Below are positions 8,533 through 16,507 of a DNA stretch of 64,000 bases, one piece after another; positions within the stretch are counted from its first letter, which is position 1; every line of letters begins with the position of its first letter. Both the position numbers and the translations under genes were made by a program. This DNA is from Roseococcus pinisoli (GTDB taxonomy: Bacteria; Pseudomonadota; Alphaproteobacteria; Acetobacterales; Acetobacteraceae): the NCBI RefSeq assembly GCF_018413645.1, contig NZ_JAHCDA010000006.1, positions 1-64,000 on the forward strand. Reading direction: 5' to 3'. The notes under the pieces are model-generated. The model was not told the origin of the DNA. It did not search any database and was given only the letters and a program-made list of their open reading frames with translations.

Positions 8533-8578
8533 AGCATCACCCGATCAGGTGAATTACCTGGTCGGGTAAAGATGCTCT
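8531..8578. terminator. Long palindromic hairpin between convergent genes (REP-like, bidirectional terminator)
   Basis: Outer arms AGAGCATC / GATGCTCT enclose inner arms CCCGATCAGGT / ACCTGGTCGGG (one position pairs as G-U) around a 5-nt loop. The element starts inside the stop codon of the AhpD-like gene and ends nine bases before the stop of the convergent monooxygenase gene. The AGAGCAT-type ends resemble dispersed palindromes that recur between genes in alphaproteobacteria. It could terminate both transcripts. Confidence 0.7.
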
Positions 8579-8586
8579 CAACCGCA

Positions 8587-9966
8587 TCACCCCGGCGTCT
8601 GCGGGCGCCGGGAGACCGCGGCGGGATGCGCGGCCGGAAGGCGCGCACGCCCTGGGCCGTAGAGCTTTTCGCGCAGCGTGCCGGGCGCGTAGCGCTGCTT
8701 GAAGCGGCCACGCCGCTGGAGCTCAGGCACCACGAGCGTGCCGAAATCCTCGAAGCCGCCGGGCATCAGGGCGTAGCTGAGGTTCAGCCCATCCACGCCG
8801 GCCTCGTCCACCCAGTGTTCGATCGCATCGGCGACCTGCCCGGGCGAACCCACGAAGACGGGGCCGCGCCCGCCGATGGCGACATGCTCGGCGATCTCCC
8901 GCACGGTCCAGACGCGGTTCGGATCGGCCCGGGTGAAGACCTCCAGCGCGGAATGGATGCCGGCCTCCTGCTGCTGATGGCGCACGGGCTCGTCGAGCGA
9001 GAAGAGCGAGAAGTCGATGCCCGTCCAGGCGGAGTAGAGGACCAGCGCGCCCTCGATGTCGATGTAGCGCCGGTAGTCCGCGAGCTTGGCCTGCGCCTCC
9101 TCCTCCGTGCGGCCGACGATGGTCGTGGCCAGCGAGAAGAAGAGCAGCTCGGCCGGGTCGCGGCCCTTTTGCGCCGCCTGGCGGCGCGTGTCGGCGATGA
9201 TGGGCGCCAGCGCCCGCGCCGTGGGGCCGCTGATGAAGACGCATTCGGCGTGCTGCGCGGCGAAGGCGCGGCCGCGGCCGGAGGCGCCGGCCTGGTACAG
9301 CACCGGCGTGCGCTGCGGCGAGGGCTCGGCGAGGTGGATGGCGTCCGTCGAGAAACGGCCTCCCTGGCGGCGCACCGGCCGTACCTTGGTCGGATCGATG
9401 AAGACGCCGCTGGCCTTGTCGCGCGGCACGGCGTCGTCGTCCCAGCTTCCCTCCCAGAGCTCGTAGACGAGGTCGAGATATTCGTCCGCGACGTCATAGC
9501 GCTGGTCGTGCGGAATCAGTTCGGCGCCCACGGCGCGCGCGCCGCTGGCGGAATGGCCGGTGACGATGTTCCAGCCGATGCGCCCCTTGGTCAGGTGGTC
9601 CAGCGTCGTCATGCGCCGGGCGAAGGCGTAGGGCGGCTCCTGGATCGCATTGCTGGTGACGCCGAAGCCCAGATGCTCCGTCACCAGCGCCATGGCGGAA
9701 AGCGAGAGCAACGGGTCGTTCTTCGGCACGTGGATGCCGCCGCGCAGCGCGCCGTCGAGCGTGCCGGCATAGACGTCGTTCGTGCCGAGGCTGTCGGCCG
9801 TGAAGATACCGTCGAAGAGGCCCCGCTCGAGGATCCGCGCGAGGTCGGTCCAGAACTCCAGCCGGTTGTAGTCGGTGGAGCGATCCTCGGGGTGGCGCCA
9901 GAGGCCGGGCGTCTGATGGACCGGGCTCTGGAGCGTGAAGGCGTTGACGCGGATCTCGCGGGGCAT
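8587..9966 (-). CDS. LLM-class FMN-dependent monooxygenase (NtaA/SnaA/DszA group)
   Basis: A 459-residue flavin monooxygenase. The ATG at 9966 begins MPREIRVNAF; an upstream in-frame ATG at 10002 would overlap the preceding gene. Signatures are GRIGWNIVTGHS, RYDVADEYLDLVYELWEGSW, DPTKVRPV and TPVLYQAGASGRGR, all in the order expected for the NtaA family. It has a C-terminal tail rich in Pro and Arg (last ~25 residues) beyond the usual end. It is the last gene of the nine-gene operon, four bases after a YdhR-like gene. The substrate is likely an organic sulfur or nitrogen compound by analogy with SsuD, SnaA or NtaA, but this is not shown by sequence. Confidence 0.88.
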   Translation of the reverse strand: MPREIRVNAFTLQSPVHQTPGLWRHPEDRSTDYNRLEFWTDLARILERGLFDGIFTADSLGTNDVYAGTLDGALRGGIHVPKNDPLLSLSAMALVTEHLGFGVTSNAIQEPPYAFARRMTTLDHLTKGRIGWNIVTGHSASGARAVGAELIPHDQRYDVADEYLDLVYELWEGSWDDDAVPRDKASGVFIDPTKVRPVRRQGGRFSTDAIHLAEPSPQRTPVLYQAGASGRGRAFAAQHAECVFISGPTARALAPIIADTRRQAAQKGRDPAELLFFSLATTIVGRTEEEAQAKLADYRRYIDIEGALVLYSAWTGIDFSLFSLDEPVRHQQQEAGIHSALEVFTRADPNRVWTVREIAEHVAIGGRGPVFVGSPGQVADAIEHWVDEAGVDGLNLSYALMPGGFEDFGTLVVPELQRRGRFKQRYAPGTLREKLYGPGRARLPAAHPAAVSRRPQTPG

Positions 9967-9970
9967 GGCG

Positions 9971-10291
9971 TCAGGCGACGGGCACGGCGCCGAGCGGCGC
10001 ATGGGTCAGCGCGCTCAGCTCGTCATTCACCTCGAAGATGCGGGCGGTCAGCTCGGTGCCGCCGGCTTCGGTCAGGGCCTTGGAGACCTGGTCCGACCAG
10101 CTCTTCGCGCTGGCGGCGTCGTCGAAGAGGTAGATGCCGCCGCGCAGGCCATTCTCGGCGCTGCCGATCCAGATCTTCCAGCGGAAGCCCGGCAGGGCGT
10201 TGATCCGCTCGGCCGAGGCATGGCGGGCGGCGGCCGGAAGCTGCTGCTGCGCGGCGCTCGGCCGGTAGTTCACCTGGAGGATGGCGGGCAT
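9971..10291 (-). CDS. YdhR-like small monooxygenase-fold protein
   Basis: A 106-residue protein starting MPAILQVNYRPS at 10291, with features of the YdhR family (dimeric alpha-beta barrel, putative monooxygenase). The landmarks are FRWKIWIGSAENGLRGGIYLF split as FRWKIWIGS near residues 43-51 and GGIYLFDDAASAKSW near 56-70, and the closing TARIFEVND strand. Proteins of this type often accompany flavin monooxygenases in catabolic loci. It sits between two monooxygenase genes, 4 nt from the downstream one. The apparent longer open frame to 10513 overlaps the neighbouring gene and is not the start. Confidence 0.8.
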   Translation of the reverse strand: MPAILQVNYRPSAAQQQLPAAARHASAERINALPGFRWKIWIGSAENGLRGGIYLFDDAASAKSWSDQVSKALTEAGGTELTARIFEVNDELSALTHAPLGAVPVA

Positions 10292-10358
10292 GACGTTCTC
10301 CTGTTGTTGAGGGCAGTATGAAGACGGGAGGGACTGGTTCCCAGCCCCTTGCGCCGCG

Positions 10359-11711
10359 CTATTCCGCCGCGGCGGCGGTGGCTTCCGTCGCGGCCGCGAG
10401 CCGGTTCTCCGGACGCGCGAGGCCGAGATGCTCGCGCAGGGTCGTGCCGGCATATTCGGTGCGGAAGAGGCCGCGGCGCTGCAGCTCGGGCACCACCTGG
10501 TCCACGAATTCATCGAAGGCGGCGGGGAAGTAGGGCGGCAGGATGTTGAATCCGTCCGCGGCCTCGCCCGTGAACCATTCCTCCAGCGTGTCGGCGATGC
10601 TCTGCACCGTCCCGCAGAGCACCCAATGGCCGCGCGCCGCGGCCGTGACGTTGTAGAGGTCGCGCAGCGTCAGCCCCTCGCGCCGCGCCAGGGCCAGCAG
10701 GTTGCGCGCAAAGCCCTGCGTGCCCTCGGTGAAGGGCAGGTCGGGCACCGGGCCGTCCAGCGGATAGCCCGAGATGTCGTGGCCGAGCCGGATGGAGACG
10801 AGGTGCAGCGCGTTGGTCGGCGTCAGGAAGGCCTGCATGCGCGCCAGGATCTCGCGCGCCTCGGCCGTGCTGCGGCCGATGATGGGCATGACGCCCGGCA
10901 GCACCTTGAGCTCCTCCGGCCGGCGGCCATGGGCGGGCAGGCGGGCCTTCAGGGCGCGGTAGGAATCCCGCGCGGCGTCGAGGTCCTGCACGGCGGCGAA
11001 GACCACTTCGGCCGTGCGGGCGGCGAGCTCGCGCCCCGCCGGGGAGCCGCCGGCCTGGATGATCACGGGATGGCCCTGCGGGCTGCGCGTCATGCTCAGC
11101 GGCCCCTGGACCGAGAAGAAGCGGCCCTCGTGGTTCAGCGGACGGACCTTCGCCGGGTCGACGAAGAGCCCGGTCGCGGGGTCGGCGACGAGGGCGTCGT
11201 CCTCCCACCCGTCCCAGAGGCCGCGCACGACATCCACGAACTCCTCGGCCAGGGCGTAGCGCTCGGCATGCTCGGGATGGCCGGGCCGGGTGAAGTTGGC
11301 GGCGGCGGCGGCATTGGCGGTGGTGACGACGTTCCACGCCGCGCGCCCGCCGCTGAGATGATCGATCGAGGAGAAGGCGCGCGCCACGTGATAGGGCTGG
11401 CCATAGGTGGTGGAGACGGTGGCGCCCAGGCCGATATGCTGCGTGGCGCCGGCCAGGGCGGTGATGAGCGTCAGCGGCTCGAACCGCGCGACGTAGGAGG
11501 GATGGTCGCTCAGCGAGAGCGCCAGCCCGTCCGCGACGAAGAGCAGGTCGAACTTCCCGCGCTCCGCCGTGCGGGCGATGCCCTTGAGGAGCCCGAGGTC
11601 CTGGTTGCTCCGCCCCGCGCCCGGCAGGCGCCAGCCGGCCGGGTGGTTGCCCGTCCCCATGACGAAGACGCCGAGATGCATCTGGCGGCGGGGTGCGGAG
11701 GAAGCGGTCAT
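10359..11711 (-). CDS. LLM-class FMN-dependent monooxygenase (NtaA/SnaA/DszA group)
   Basis: A 450-residue flavin monooxygenase, third of its kind in the window. It opens MTASSAPRRQMHLGVFVMGTGNHPAGW, here noted in parts: QMHLGVFVMGTGNHPAGW is the family N-terminal strand (about residues 10-27). It retains GRAAWNVVTTAN where the other two have GRIGWNIV, ERYALAEEFVDVVRGLWDGW, DPAKVRPLNHEGRFF and HPVIIQAGGSPAGR. It lies 46 nt after an ABC binding-protein gene and 67 nt before the YdhR-like gene, so the transporter and both oxidases form one unit. The substrate is probably the transported ligand or its product. Confidence 0.9.
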   Translation of the reverse strand: MTASSAPRRQMHLGVFVMGTGNHPAGWRLPGAGRSNQDLGLLKGIARTAERGKFDLLFVADGLALSLSDHPSYVARFEPLTLITALAGATQHIGLGATVSTTYGQPYHVARAFSSIDHLSGGRAAWNVVTTANAAAAANFTRPGHPEHAERYALAEEFVDVVRGLWDGWEDDALVADPATGLFVDPAKVRPLNHEGRFFSVQGPLSMTRSPQGHPVIIQAGGSPAGRELAARTAEVVFAAVQDLDAARDSYRALKARLPAHGRRPEELKVLPGVMPIIGRSTAEAREILARMQAFLTPTNALHLVSIRLGHDISGYPLDGPVPDLPFTEGTQGFARNLLALARREGLTLRDLYNVTAAARGHWVLCGTVQSIADTLEEWFTGEAADGFNILPPYFPAAFDEFVDQVVPELQRRGLFRTEYAGTTLREHLGLARPENRLAAATEATAAAAE

Positions 11712-11757
11712 GCGGGCGGTATCCCGGAGGTTGCGCGCGGGGCGTCAGGAGAAGGGC

Positions 11758-12744
11758 TCAGACGCCGCCCACATCCGAGGGGACGAGGAACGGGCGCTCC
11801 GGCCCGCGCGGCAGGATGCCCGCCGCGACCGCCGCCGCCGTCTGGCGGTCGATTAGCTCCAGCAGCGGTTGGTCCCACTGCGTGGTGAAGGCGCCGGTCA
11901 CGCGCTCGGGCAGCAGGCGCAGCGCCTCGGTCTCGCGGTCCGGCACGCCGAGGGCCGCGCGATGCTCCGCCAGCAGCTCGGGGCGCTCGTGCACAGCGCG
12001 GTTGGCGATGGTGAAGAGGCGCGCGATCTGCGTCGCGACCTCGCGATTCTCCTCCACCCAGCTGCGCCGCGCCGCGAGGCCGACGAGGAAGGTCGGCAGC
12101 TGCGTGCCGTTGATGCGCTGCCAGAGCTCGCCCAGATGCGCGATCTGCCGCGCGCCGCGCGCCACCAGCCGCGTCGCGGTGGGCTCGGGCACCAGCACGC
12201 CCTCCACGTCGCCGCGCTCGAACAGCGCGAGGTTGGCCGTGGCCGGACCGAAGATGACCTCCACGTCCTTCTTCAGCTCGATGCCGTTGGCCGCCGCCGC
12301 GACGCGCGCGAGCTTGTACTGCTCGCTGCCCTCGGCCTGGGCCGCGATACGCTTGCCGATGAGGTCGCGCGGCTCGCGATAGGGGCTGTCGCCGCGCACA
12401 ATCCAGCGGACATGCAGGTTGGTGCCCGGCCCGAAGAGCACGAGGTCCGCGCCGCGCGCATTCAGGTCCACCGTGCCGATGGCGCCCGAGAAGGCGACGT
12501 CCAGTGCGCCGCTGATGAGCTGCACCTGCATCTGGCCGGGATTGCCGCCCACCCATTGCAGGTCCAGCCCGTCGCGAGCGGCCGCCGGCAGCGCCTCGAT
12601 GATCGGGCGCTGGATGGCGCCGGCATTGCCGATGGCGGTGTTCGCGATCTTCACCGTGCGGACGGCCGCGCGGGCGTTGCGGATGAAGGGCGCGGCCAGG
12701 GCCGGGGCCGATGCGCCCAGCAGGAGGCGCCGTGAAACGAACAT
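11758..12744 (-). CDS. NitT/TauT-type ABC transporter substrate-binding protein
   Basis: A 328-residue periplasmic receptor related to SsuA/TauA. The ATG at 12744 follows a GGAG with 8-nt spacing and starts MFVSRRLLLGASA, a twin-arginine signal; a GTG three codons upstream is less likely. Landmarks are LQWVGGNPGQMQVQLISGALDVA near residues 75-97 (cited as WVGGNPGQMQVQ) and DLIGKRIAAQAEGSE. It is clearly paralogous to the receptor at 14338-15321, which has matching WIGGNPGQLQMQ and DLIGKRIAALAE stretches. The two flank the permease and ATPase genes, an unusual duplication within one operon. Confidence 0.9.
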   Translation of the reverse strand: MFVSRRLLLGASAPALAAPFIRNARAAVRTVKIANTAIGNAGAIQRPIIEALPAAARDGLDLQWVGGNPGQMQVQLISGALDVAFSGAIGTVDLNARGADLVLFGPGTNLHVRWIVRGDSPYREPRDLIGKRIAAQAEGSEQYKLARVAAAANGIELKKDVEVIFGPATANLALFERGDVEGVLVPEPTATRLVARGARQIAHLGELWQRINGTQLPTFLVGLAARRSWVEENREVATQIARLFTIANRAVHERPELLAEHRAALGVPDRETEALRLLPERVTGAFTTQWDQPLLELIDRQTAAAVAAGILPRGPERPFLVPSDVGGV

Positions 12745-12762
12745 GGGTATCACTCCGGAAAT

Positions 12763-13485
12763 TCAGATGAGTCGCGACATGATCCGGCGATGGATCTCGA
12801 ACAGCGCCGGATCCTCGGGCGAGCGCGGGCGCGGCAGGTCGACCTTGATCTCCTCCACCACGCGCGCAGGCCTTCCGCCGAGCACGATCACGCGGTCGGC
12901 CAGGAAGGCGGCCTCCTGCGTGTTGTGCGTGACCAGCAGGCCGGTGGGCGGGTTCTCGAGCCAGAGGTCCTGCAGCAGCAGGCGCAGCCGGCGCGCGGTC
13001 AGCGCATCCACCGCGCTGAAGGGCTCGTCGAGCAGGACGATCTCGGGGTCGATCGAGAAGGCGCGGGCCAGCGCCACGCGCTGCCGCTGCCCGCCCGAAA
13101 GGCCGAGGGGGAAGGCGGCCTGGTAGCCGTCGAGCCCGACCTCGGTCAGCAGCTCGAGCCCGCGCCGCGGGGAGACGCCGGCCGCCTCGGCCGCCAGCTC
13201 CACGTTGCGGACGACGGAGAGCCAGTTCAGCAGCCGGGGCTGCTGGAAGACCATGCCGAGCCGCCGGTCGCCGCCGGTCTGGACCGCCCCGGTATCCGAG
13301 GTCTCGAGGCCGGCGGCCATGTGCAGCAGCGTCGTCTTGCCGATGCCCGAGGGGCCGACCAGGGCCAGCAGCTCGCCGGCCTCGATGCGCAGGTCGAAGT
13401 CGCGCAGGATGGTCTCGGTGGGGCGGGCGCCGATGCCGGGATAGGTCTTGCCGACGCGGCTGAAGACGATGGGGGCCGCGCTCAC
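12763..13485 (-). CDS. NitT/TauT-type ABC transporter ATP-binding protein
   Basis: A 240-residue ABC ATPase of the SsuB/TauB type. Walker A is GPSGIGKTT, the signature is LSGGQRQRVALARAF, Walker B is IVLLDEPFSAVD and the switch histidine is in LLVTHNTQEA. The GTG start at 13485 overlaps the permease stop in GTGA. The open frame continues far upstream through the permease gene, but that part is a shadow. It powers import of the ligand bound by the adjacent receptors. Confidence 0.93.
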   Translation of the reverse strand: MSAAPIVFSRVGKTYPGIGARPTETILRDFDLRIEAGELLALVGPSGIGKTTLLHMAAGLETSDTGAVQTGGDRRLGMVFQQPRLLNWLSVVRNVELAAEAAGVSPRRGLELLTEVGLDGYQAAFPLGLSGGQRQRVALARAFSIDPEIVLLDEPFSAVDALTARRLRLLLQDLWLENPPTGLLVTHNTQEAAFLADRVIVLGGRPARVVEEIKVDLPRPRSPEDPALFEIHRRIMSRLI

Positions 13486-14318
13486 AGGCTCGACTCCCGC
13501 CGCCAGCGCGTGAGCCGGTTCTCCATCCCCTGCATCAGGCCGAATTCGATGGCCGCCATCACCACCCAGAAGATCAGCGTCCAGGCCAGCACGCCGGCCA
13601 CGTTCTGCGAGCTGAACTCGGAGTTGAGCTGGTAGCCCACGCCGTCCGACAGGCCGAAGAGCTCGACCAGCACGATCACCTTCCAGGCCAGCGAGAAGGC
13701 GAGGCGCACGCCGCTCAGCAGGAAGGGCACGATGGAGGGCAGCAGCACGTGGCGGATGCGCGCCGCGCGCGAGAAGCGGAAGACATGCGCCATCTCCGTC
13801 AGCTCGCTGTCCACCGCGCGCAGCCCCTGCGAGATCGTGACCAGCAGCGGCGGCGCGATGCCGAGGATGATGGAGACGACCGGCGTCGCCAGGCCCACGC
13901 CGAACCAGATGACGCAGAGCAGCGCCCAGACCAGGCCGGGCACCGTCAGCCCCAGCAGCACGGCCGGGCGGATGAAGGCGCCGAAGAGGCGGCTGCGCGC
14001 CGCGAAGAGCCCCAGCAGCACCGCGATGGCGAAGCCCGCGATGCCGCCGAGGGAGATGCGCCACAGCGTGATGCCCACCTGCTCCAGCGCCATGCCGCCG
14101 GCGAGCAGGCGCAGGATCTCGCCCCAGACCTCCGCGAGGTCGGGCACCAACGGGCTCTGCTTGGTACGCGCCAGGACTTCCCAGAGGCCGGCCACCAGCA
14201 GGCAGAAGACCGCCCCCGGCAGCGCGGCGCGCAGCCGCGGCGCCCAGGCGCGCCAGGCGCCGCCTCCTTCGGGCTGCCGGGCCACGCCGGGCAGGGCGAC
14301 GGTATCGGTCGCGCTCAT
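13482..14318 (-). CDS. NitT/TauT-type ABC transporter permease
   Basis: A 278-residue inner-membrane permease with about six hydrophobic segments (first near residues 31-50). The EAA-type loop is seen as LRAVDSELTEMAHVF followed by RHVLLPSIVPFLLSG. Homologous to SsuC/TauC, which import sulfonates, taurine, nitrate or related ions. It is 19 nt downstream of one receptor gene and translationally coupled to the ATPase. Confidence 0.92.
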   Translation of the reverse strand: MSATDTVALPGVARQPEGGGAWRAWAPRLRAALPGAVFCLLVAGLWEVLARTKQSPLVPDLAEVWGEILRLLAGGMALEQVGITLWRISLGGIAGFAIAVLLGLFAARSRLFGAFIRPAVLLGLTVPGLVWALLCVIWFGVGLATPVVSIILGIAPPLLVTISQGLRAVDSELTEMAHVFRFSRAARIRHVLLPSIVPFLLSGVRLAFSLAWKVIVLVELFGLSDGVGYQLNSEFSSQNVAGVLAWTLIFWVVMAAIEFGLMQGMENRLTRWRRESSL

Positions 14319-14337
14319 GGTCTCGTCCTTTCGGTAC

Positions 14338-15321
14338 TCATGCCCCGGTCAGCGGGGTCCGGTCGTAGAGGGGCCGGTCGGGCAGGGCCGGGATCAGGCC
14401 GAGGCCGCGCGCGACCTCGATCTGCCGGTCGATCGAGGCGAAGACGGTGTCGTTCCAGGCGACGCCATAGACGTCGGCCAGGCGCGAGGGCAGCAGCTCG
14501 ATCGCCTTCCGCTCCGTCTCGCGGATGCCGAAGGCGCCGTGCAGCGAGGCCACGCGGGCCGGGTCTTCGCGGGTGATGCGGTTCACGATCACGAAGGCGC
14601 GCGCCAGCTGCGTGGCGATGGCGCGGTTCTGTTCCACCCAGCGGCGCTGCGCGGCGAGGCCGACGAGGAAGGGCACCTCCGTCTCGCCCGTGCCCCGGCG
14701 CCAGAGATCGCCGACGCGGGCGATCTCGCGCGCGCCCTGGCCGATCAGCCGCGTGGCGCTGGGCTCCAGCGTCAGGATGCCGTCCACATCGCCGCGCTCG
14801 AACAGCGCCTGGTTGGCGGTGGGCGGGCCGAAGACGACGCTCATCTCGCGGCGGATGTCGATGCCGGAGACGGCCGAGGCGATGCGCGCGGCCTTGAAGG
14901 TCTCGCTCGCCTCGGCCAGGGCGGCGATGCGCTTGCCGATCAGATCCTCGGGCTTCTGGTAGGGGCTGCTGGCGGGCACGAGCCAGCGGCCGTGATTGTT
15001 CAGTGCCGGGCCGAAGATGACGATGTCGCTGCCGCGCGCCGCCATCTCGGCGAGGCCGAGCGCGCCGAAGACGCCGACATCCAGCGTCCCGGCCACGAGC
15101 TGCATCTGCAGCTGGCCCGGATTGCCGCCGATCCACTGCAGGTCGATGCCGTCCAGCACCTCGGGCGGGAGGGCGGCGAAGAGCGGGCGCCAGATGGAGC
15201 CGGCGCTGCCCGAGCCCGGAAGCGTGACGCGCACCGGCACGGGCACGGCCGCGCGCGCGACGAAGGGGGCGGGGAGGGCAGCGGCCGCGAGGGCGAGCGC
15301 GCTGAAGGTCCTGCGGCGCAT
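14338..15321 (-). CDS. NitT/TauT-type ABC transporter substrate-binding protein
   Basis: A 327-residue receptor starting MRRRTFSALALAAAALP at 15321, with a twin-arginine-rich signal and cleavage near FVARA. WIGGNPGQLQMQLVAGT and PYQKPEDLIGKRIAAL match the second receptor of this operon closely, so one arose by duplication. It lies 7 nt after the leaderless binding-protein gene and 19 nt before the permease gene. Two receptors with one permease could widen ligand range; alternatively one is now a sensor. Confidence 0.9.
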   Translation of the reverse strand: MRRRTFSALALAAAALPAPFVARAAVPVPVRVTLPGSGSAGSIWRPLFAALPPEVLDGIDLQWIGGNPGQLQMQLVAGTLDVGVFGALGLAEMAARGSDIVIFGPALNNHGRWLVPASSPYQKPEDLIGKRIAALAEASETFKAARIASAVSGIDIRREMSVVFGPPTANQALFERGDVDGILTLEPSATRLIGQGAREIARVGDLWRRGTGETEVPFLVGLAAQRRWVEQNRAIATQLARAFVIVNRITREDPARVASLHGAFGIRETERKAIELLPSRLADVYGVAWNDTVFASIDRQIEVARGLGLIPALPDRPLYDRTPLTGA

Positions 15322-15328
15322 CGGGGCC

Positions 15329-16201
15329 TCAGGAAACGACGAGCGAGTCATGGGAATTCGTGCCCTTGGAGTAGCCGCGTTCCTGCATCCAGCCGTAGGC
15401 GTGCCCGAAGAGCTGCGCGTCATAGCGCTGGGCGTGGTTGTAGCGGACGAAATGGCCGTAGTTGCGCGCGAGCTCCTCGGGCGAGAGGGCGCCCTCGGTG
15501 GCGTCGGTCAGGTAATGCGCATAGGCGCCGAAATCGGCGTTGATCAGGTCCACCGCCTTGTCGATCGCGGTGAAGAAGGCCTCGCGCTGCGCCTCGGCCA
15601 GCTCGGGCGAGACGACCTCGGCGCCGCGGTAGAAGGAGAGCGCGACGATATGCGCGCCCTGCTTCAGGCCGAGGCTGATCCAGGGTTCCATCAGCGCCGC
15701 GGCGCGCACCACGCCCTCGCGCAGCTTCCGCAGCCGGGTTTCCGGCGCGCCGATATGCTCGAGCTTCACGGCGTCCTTGCCGATGGCGCCCTCGATCGTC
15801 TGCACGGTCACAAAATGCGAGCCGGTGAACTCGTTGATGCCGATGGGCACGTTGGCGAGGTCGCGCGGCGTCTGGATCGCGGGATCGAAGGAGAGGATCG
15901 CCTGGGCGGCGATGGCGGGGCGCAGCGCGGCGATCCGGCCGCGGCCCTCGCCGCGCTCGAGGCGGTCGATGCCGCCCCATTCGCAGACGTTGAAGGCATC
16001 GGCCTTGCCGCGCTCGAAGAGCGCTTCCTTCTGCCGCTTCAGGACCTCGCGCTCGCTCGTGTCGTGGTCCGAGTAGCTGGCGACGTGGCGCACATCGAGC
16101 CCGGCCTCGGCGAAGAGGCCCTTTTCGATCGCGACGAAGATCGGGAGGTCGAAGATCGGCGGGTTGGGCGAGATGCGAATGACGGGCTGGGGTGCCGGCA
16201 T
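15329..16201 (-). CDS. ABC-type substrate-binding-like protein without signal peptide
   Basis: A 290-residue protein with periplasmic-binding fold features (NMT1/SsuA-like): ISPNPPIFDLPIFVAIEKGLF near residues 10-30 (key part PIFVAIEKGLFAEAGLDV) and TPRDLANVPIGINEFTG. The N terminus MPAPQPVIRISPN goes straight into the first beta strand and lacks any hydrophobic or twin-arginine leader, and no upstream in-frame start would add a convincing one. It may be cytoplasmic, for example an enzyme or sensor built on the binding fold, or depend on export by another route. It is the first gene of the nine-gene operon, opposite the tandem Bug genes across an AT-rich region. Confidence 0.8.
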   Translation of the reverse strand: MPAPQPVIRISPNPPIFDLPIFVAIEKGLFAEAGLDVRHVASYSDHDTSEREVLKRQKEALFERGKADAFNVCEWGGIDRLERGEGRGRIAALRPAIAAQAILSFDPAIQTPRDLANVPIGINEFTGSHFVTVQTIEGAIGKDAVKLEHIGAPETRLRKLREGVVRAAALMEPWISLGLKQGAHIVALSFYRGAEVVSPELAEAQREAFFTAIDKAVDLINADFGAYAHYLTDATEGALSPEELARNYGHFVRYNHAQRYDAQLFGHAYGWMQERGYSKGTNSHDSLVVS

Positions 16202-16507
16202 GTCGGGAGGTTCCTTCGGGACGGTCGGGGTAGTCGACCGGCGCGCTTCGGTGACGCGGGCACTCAGGGATAGAAACGTTAAAAACGTTAGTCAATCGTT
16301 GAATATGGAAAACACATATCATCATCGCATGACAGCATTGCGGGGCAGCATATGGCCGTTCTTTGATCGAAATGTGGATTTATAACAATAGATTGATGGT
16401 GATGCGTGGCCATGGGTCCCGGACGCTTCGCGGAGAACGAGCCTTGTGTGGAAAAAACAACATCATGTAATGGTGATTTTATAGATTCACATACATGGAT
16501 GCTCAGC
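16202..16507. promoter_or_regulatory. Divergent AT-rich intergenic region with repeated AACGTTA
   Basis: About 306 bp between the nine-gene operon and the Bug pair. It contains AACGTTA twice (16275-16281 and 16284-16290), spaced nine bases apart so that they lie on nearly the same helical face, followed by ATCGTTG (16295-16301), a 7-mer shared with other intergenic islands here. Both promoters presumably lie in 16270-16400. No good RBS or coding potential is visible for the short frames. Confidence 0.5.
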
